A stretch of 7,408 bases of DNA, from assembly GCA_020351895.1 (NCBI GenBank), contig CP070672.1:4221968-4229375 (forward strand). The letters are read 5' to 3'. The position numbers were made by a program, and so were the translations under genes. Below, piece by piece: positions 7,001 through 7,408 of this stretch. The notes beneath the pieces are model-generated. The model searched no databases. It saw nothing but the letters and a program-made list of their open reading frames with translations, and was not told the origin of the DNA. How positions within the stretch are numbered: position 1 is the stretch's first letter; each line of letters begins with the position of its first letter. Origin of the DNA: Thermoplasmata archaeon (GTDB taxonomy: Archaea; Thermoplasmatota; Thermoplasmata; GCA-020350865).

Positions 7001-7408
7001 ACATCACCTATATCAACAACAACAGGATGAAGGCCATCTGCATAATAACTGTAAACTGCAGAGAAATCAGTATTGTTTGCCGAATCAGAGGCAACAAAAT
7101 AGTAATAAACCCAGGTGGAATATCCAGGCCCAGGAATGATGCCGTTGAAACCTGACTGTGGATGGTAAAGTATGATGTTTTCTAAAATATCTGAATAGTC
7201 ATACCAGTATCCATGCTCGAGGGTTTGCGTGGATGCAATAATGTAGCCTGATCCATAAGGAAATTCCATCAAAACAGGGTTTCCACTGTTATACCCTTCG
7301 AGGATTATTGTTGCATCTGGAGGCCAAGAGTCAAAATAATCGTGGGCCGAGGAACTCCAACCGTCTAATTCGCTATCGGTAATTATGGTGGGGGTGGTAA
7401 CTATAGGG
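1015..7408 (-). CDS. Giant modular surface protein, membrane anchored (5' partial)
   Basis: The frame is open from the right window edge (first whole codon 7407..7405) to the TGA at 1017..1015, so the true start and signal peptide lie outside; 2130 residues are visible. Domains by visible residue: alpha/beta module end 1-84; Ig-like half repeat 85-125; Ig-like repeats 126-227 and 228-324; a third at 325-384 plus 538-575, split by a MAM-like jelly roll 385-537; CARDB 576-695; five-bladed propeller 732-1025; ConA-like jelly roll 1026-1237; beta domain 1238-1330; six PKD 1331-1882; FN3 1883-1984; calcium stalk 1985-2023; membrane helix 2029-2049; cytoplasmic tail 2050-2130. The ectodomain carries 43 N-x-S/T sequons. 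I infer a C-terminally anchored archaeal adhesin or polymer-binding receptor with an extended stalk. No catalytic centre is evident, and the ligand cannot be told from sequence. It lies 48 bases upstream of a secreted protease gene on the same strand. Confidence 0.96.
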   Translation of the reverse strand, partial: PIVTTPTIITDSELDGWSSSAHDYFDSWPPDATIILEGYNSGNPVLMEFPYGSGYIIASTQTLEHGYWYDYSDILENIILYHPQSGFNGIIPGPGYSTWVYYYFVASDSANNTDFSAVYSYYADGLHPVVVDIGDVTGPVATNAQVSIFANVTDDFGLNFNNTYLWYDNGTGWTSKQMSFISGNYTNATFQAYIPAAYTEATVSYYVQVMDNASNSNVSITKNYLANFPPFIDNIISLPEYPNGTCTVTVLANITDSDGISVATLYYSIDGVTYTPTPMSIFSGNLYNGTIPQAAPAMIVYYYIKAVDANGFENVSSIYNYTIDYQPPIISVPTIKPPYPNITESVNVSFLLDDNSEIDSAVLYYSYDGIIWLNTTVNIIGDLGVIIFNETFPTSSINSSNWASMVSSPIISTMAFNEPTPPYSLELDGTDDIITSVFLDLSNYYNISINFSYEMGGGGNPPEPNDWLYLEYYTSGGSWVNLWSRNGDGMSHSTFENIDISLPTDAYHTNFRFRFRSWGGSGDDFYIDNIKLVSNKNAYATIPGPGYPSKVYYYMDAKDKTGNVMITSTYSYLVGSDLTLSQNNITFSPSPVQNRSQGIIYANIFNMGAALNNVEVRFYLGNPDVDKDNIIDSNAIEIGTPTIINIESNNNTLTSTTWIPPDIGSYKIYVWADAVNCTWEFNEEDNLGGSTLSVFHWVDTFDNLTKIESRQNITLYNSDALIQSGPLDGRNWTKQGMVMDIGAPGEPDDIDIMDHSVIKDEDGTYKLWYTGYGGSNYQVLYAESHNGISWTKMGVVLDKGAPGQPDDVEVRNPTVIKDSDAIPSKRYKMWYTGYDSPYYHIMYATSPDGITWTKQGVVMDEGSPGEPDYDRIMSSIVIKDSGGNYKMWYNGYDGSIWRICYASSSDGLAWSKQGMVLDIGSSGTLDDRHVHNPSIIMDENNDYHMWYSGYDGSRYRTLYAASSDGINWFKHGLAVDLGISGTYDDYYVYGPCVIKDNDGYYKMWYSGDDGSNMRLMYATLPANSIENCQYDFDASDEGFFLESNQPYSSVFWDSGNDNVYFLADRQDANDEMFVKYLPKSFDENSASWTLSARFMLTSMGGSQYPIPLFIGDSSNTNIQNMPNTICFYVDTLSGYARAKYFDSTGIERIYISNQIGQGFEYHVKARYDMTSKRLTLQILDMSDNVLKEGSYLIGTSPSDGFIFGKLGVGTDGYSGSSTIDCIGWTDDINFDFIYENGTLVSNPITLQPDLTWYELFINKTEPGNTYIKVTILDSVSGEPIPGFIDLTGDYIYISGINRISYPSIKLVANFIGNSSVTPILHYWAINWIPPVNADAGSDDYVNEDVPYMFNGSGSWSSLGIVNYAWDINASDGVDWNFPDYEGSDLWNPIHTFNTPGIYTVTINVTDIYGNWDTDTMILTVYDTTPPFILTNGDAQIDEDAPYTFSADGSWDNSGYISSYLWDIDESNGFNWNNPDYNGVSPRHIYHEPGTYTVSLNVSDAAGNWNITTITIMVKDITEPIPDAGFDGSINEDDMYYFDGSSSTDNVGIVFYNWTFGDGGYDFGTNITTNHTYKSEGRYVVFLKVTDEAGNWEEDSLTIYVNNILPVAEAGPNQTVNEGELVTFDGGDSWDTPSDTLNLMYIWYYGDGFIGAGKVTTHIYTAPGTYIVTLMVNDDNGATSYDILTITVMDGTSPVANAGPDDTVDQNSPYIFDGSDSFDNVGIANYTWDVDANNGIDWKSPDYSGSNLWNPVHTFAEPGVYTVTLNITDGSGYWDIDHLVITVKDVTPPIVEAGQDDWAEQNMPYRFDGSKSTDNIGIVTYLWDMDSGNGIDWSSPDYVGPSPAHVYTESGIYIVTLKVIDSHGNSATDTVTLTVNETLGDDTVPRAPTELEVLLLPRNDVLELTWKVPISNKDGSQLTDLDHFEIYYRAGETHEYKKLSDVSAGTTSYVHSGLTTNAIYYYYIVAVDANSTLSSPSMTVSGMPNVDTDGDQIPDITDTDDDNDGHPDSEDEYPLDSTKWKKSEVPEFDWIWFLIGLIVVLLCVIGLLVMKIFKGEEKEPKKKSEEDLSTNFLEDKQEELPKESSEESIEERREEPYEETPSPPPSDPIDTQFESEEQTPNPPPPPPPPID
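1018..1260 (-). other. Acidic, proline-rich cytoplasmic tail (81 aa)
   Basis: After a short lysine-rich patch (EPKKK) the tail is rich in Glu and Ser (QEELPKESSEESIEERREE) and then in proline. Two similar endings occur: TPSPPPSDPID and TPN with eight prolines and ID at the very C-terminus. The tail is predicted to be disordered and is the only part that can contact the cytoplasm. Confidence 0.8.
1261..1323 (-). other. C-terminal transmembrane helix
   Basis: Twenty-one residues, WIWFLIGLIVV then LLCVIGLLVM, form one uninterrupted hydrophobic helix. The following KIFKGEEKEPKKK is basic, so the C-terminus is inside (positive-inside rule). No LPxTG or PGF-type sorting motif is seen, so anchoring is by the helix. 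Confidence 0.93.
1339..1455 (-). other. Thrombospondin type-3-like calcium-binding stalk
   Basis: The stretch has DTDGDQIPD, DTDDDNDGHPD and EDEYPLD in series. These are the D-x-D-x-D-G-x-x-D loops of thrombospondin type-3 repeats, which bind calcium and stiffen the stalk just outside the membrane. It is common directly before the C-terminal membrane helix in archaeal surface proteins. Confidence 0.85.
1456..1761 (-). other. Fibronectin type III domain
   Basis: About 102 residues beginning VPRAPTELEV, with the FN3 markers L-E-L-T-W, 'LDHFEIYYRAGE', 'SYVHSGLTTNAIYYYYIVAVD' (the L-x(5)-Y-x-x-x-V-x-A-x-D pattern) and closing 'SPSMTVSGMP'. It sits between the last PKD unit and the calcium stalk and is a structural spacer. 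Confidence 0.88.
1762..3417 (-). repeat. Six tandem PKD domains
   Basis: Units: 3417-3130 (96 aa), 3129-2851 (93), 2850-2593 (86), 2592-2329 (88), 2328-2044 (95), 2043-1762 (94). Each opens with A-(D/E/N)-A-G or similar, has Y-x-F-(D/N)-G-S-x-S, a W-containing core strand, H-x-(Y/F)-x-x-x-G-x-Y-x-V-x-L-x-V-x-D, and ends T-V-x-D-x-T-x-P. Units 3 and 4 keep the short classic core (WTFGDG, WYYGDG). Units 1, 2, 5 and 6 have the longer WD-x-(D/N)-x-x-x-G-x-(D/N)-W-x-x-PDY core. PKD arrays are extended stalks in archaeal surface proteins. Confidence 0.92.
3418..3696 (-). other. Beta-sandwich domain linking jelly roll and PKD array
   Basis: Ninety-three residues with 'SNPITLQPDLTWYELFI', 'GNTYIKVTILDSVSGEPIPGF', 'YIYISGINRISYPSIKLVA' and 'TPILHYWAINW'. 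The pattern of a W-x-x-L strand, a long V-x-I-L-D strand, a YPSI-x-L-x-A-x-F strand and a closing TPxLxxWxxxW is one I associate with beta domains next to ConA-like modules in archaeal and bacterial surface proteins (galactose-binding-like). I cannot name the family with certainty. Confidence 0.45.
3697..4332 (-). other. ConA/LamG-like jelly-roll domain
   Basis: About 212 residues follow directly on the propeller. The order of strands fits a concanavalin-A-like sandwich: YDFDASDEGFFLES, NVYFLADRQ, 'FVKYLPKSF', 'SWTLSARFML', 'IPLFIGDSS', 'ICFYVDTLSG', 'RIYISNQIGQG', 'YHVKARYD' with 'LTLQILDMSDNVL', and a closing 'STIDCIGWTDDINFDFIYENG'. The last part, with I-D-x-I near the end, is typical of this fold. 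It contains no N-x-S/T sequon until its final residues. Probably carbohydrate or protein binding. Confidence 0.6.
4333..5214 (-). repeat. Five ~58-residue blades, predicted five-bladed beta-propeller
   Basis: Five tandem units each begin with W(T/S/F)K: 5214-5041 (58 aa), 5040-4855 (62), 4854-4681 (58), 4680-4507 (58), 4506-4333 (58). The consensus is W-T-K-Q-G-x-V-x-D-x-G-x-x-G-x-x-D-D, a short strand, V-I-K-D-x-x-x-Y-K-M-W-Y-x-G-Y-D-G-S, and (M/L/C)YA-x-S-x-D-G-I. Five such units match the five-bladed fold of the GH32/43/62/68/117/130 group. At the place where GH43-like enzymes keep key carboxylates, the pairs are D-H, N-P, S-S, N-P and G-P, so at most one blade keeps an Asp. I infer a binding propeller and not an enzyme, though weak catalysis cannot be ruled out. 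Confidence 0.75.
5323..5682 (-). other. CARDB domain with a calcium-type loop
   Basis: A 120-residue segment begins SDLTLSQNNITFSP and contains 'IIYANIFNMGAALNNVEVRFYLGNP', cut here in family terms as the N-x-G-x-A strand and the V-x-V-x-F-Y strand, then 'WIPPDIGSYKIYVWAD' and closing 'NEEDNLGGSTLSV'. These are the usual CARDB (cell adhesion related, archaeal/bacterial) features, including the E-x-N-E-x-(D)N end. A DVDKDNIID loop at 5538..5512 sits between strands. Role: structural or adhesive. Confidence 0.75.
5683..7155 (-). repeat. Ig-like 'YYY' repeats, ~98 residues each, one interrupted
   Basis: The units are 7155-7033 (second half only), 7032-6727 (102 aa), 6726-6436 (97 aa), and 6435-6256 plus 5796-5683 (98 aa when joined). 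Shared features: a proline-led opening (PPFI, PPII), a strand with NVT/NIT-D, a 'LYYSxDG' or 'LWYDNG' strand, a turn ending NGTIP or ATIPGPGY, then 'VYYYxxAxDxxGN' and a closing 'YSY/YNY' strand. They resemble bacterial/archaeal Ig-like beta-sandwich stalk modules. The repeats are sequon rich. Protein-level similarity is clear, but DNA identity is low, so duplication is old. Confidence 0.7.
5797..6255 (-). other. MAM-like jelly-roll domain inserted in an Ig-like repeat
   Basis: These 153 residues begin VIIFNETFP and end GDDFYIDNIKL. The end is a hallmark of MAM/ConA-like jelly rolls (GDDFxIDNIxL). Other fitting parts are a 'SLELDGTDDIITSVFLDLS' strand pair, 'ISINFSYEMGG', the segment EPNDWLYLEYY followed a few residues on by GGSWVNLW, and 'FRFRFRSWGG'. 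Removing it leaves a repeat of normal length, so it is a nested insertion and not a linear neighbour. Such domains usually bind glycans or proteins; the ligand here is unknown. Confidence 0.65.
7156..7408 (-). other. C-terminal part of an alpha/beta (ThuA/GATase-like) module
   Basis: Visible residues 1-84 of the giant protein. The pattern is a glycine/proline-rich stretch with SAHDYF, a strand (DATIILEG), then GNPVLMEFPYGSGYIIASTQ and a closing helix (YSDILENIILY). The 'bring back a value, YGxGxxIASTQ, then helix' pattern resembles the C-terminal part of Rossmann-like ThuA/glutamine-amidotransferase-type modules found in archaeal surface proteins. The N-terminal part and any active-site residues are outside the window, so activity cannot be judged. 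Assignment is from remembered resemblance only. Confidence 0.5.

Noticed and set aside
7267..7272. Start of the giant gene at TTG (7272) or ATG (7269)
   Set aside because: The frame stays open and coding-like to the window edge (for example SAHDYF, DATIILEG), mid-domain, and there is no signal peptide after these codons. The real start is upstream of the window.

Overview
The window holds two same-strand (minus) protein genes and almost nothing else, and both run off the window. Read 5'->3' on the minus strand, the first is a giant modular cell-surface protein (7408 down to 1015, 5' end missing, 2130 residues visible). After a 48-base gap comes the first 322 residues of a secreted subtilisin-family (S8) serine protease (966 down to 1, 3' end missing). 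No RNA genes, mobile elements, CRISPR arrays or integration sites were seen.

The likely source is an archaeon, probably a Thermoplasmatota-like euryarchaeote. This is inference from protein style: an ectodomain of PKD, CARDB, FN3 and YYY-type Ig-like modules, a thrombospondin-type-3 calcium segment (DTDGDQIPD...DEYPLD), one C-terminal membrane helix and a charged cytoplasmic tail. The protease has the HGT-x-TFGIVF...LP-x-G-x-G form of the S8 histidine region. Its ribosome binding site is GGTGA. TGA acts as a stop.

Layout of the giant protein, N to C: the end of an alpha/beta (ThuA/glutamine-amidotransferase-like) module (7408-7156); about 3.5 Ig-like repeats with a 'YYY.(x)A.D' signature (7155-5683), one of them split by a MAM-like jelly roll (6255-5797); a CARDB domain (5682-5323); five ~58-residue blades that should close into a five-bladed beta-propeller (5214-4333); a ConA-like jelly roll (4332-3697) and a companion beta domain (3696-3418); six PKD domains in the order A-B-C-D-A'-B' (3417-1762); an FN3 domain (1761-1456); a calcium-binding stalk (1455-1339); a membrane helix (1323-1261); and an 81-residue acidic, proline-rich tail (1260-1018).

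The giant protein reads as an anchored, stalked adhesin or glycan-binding receptor, with the propeller and jelly rolls presented outward and the PKD/FN3 array as the stalk. The protease is probably co-transcribed. It could mature surface proteins or digest external polymers; nothing here shows its substrate. The most interesting features are domains inserted inside Ig-like repeats, apparently at the same point twice; the symmetrical propeller; a ~504-residue stretch with no N-glycosylation sequon in an otherwise sequon-rich ectodomain; and the paired duplication in the PKD array. I see no evidence for a wholly new multi-gene system.
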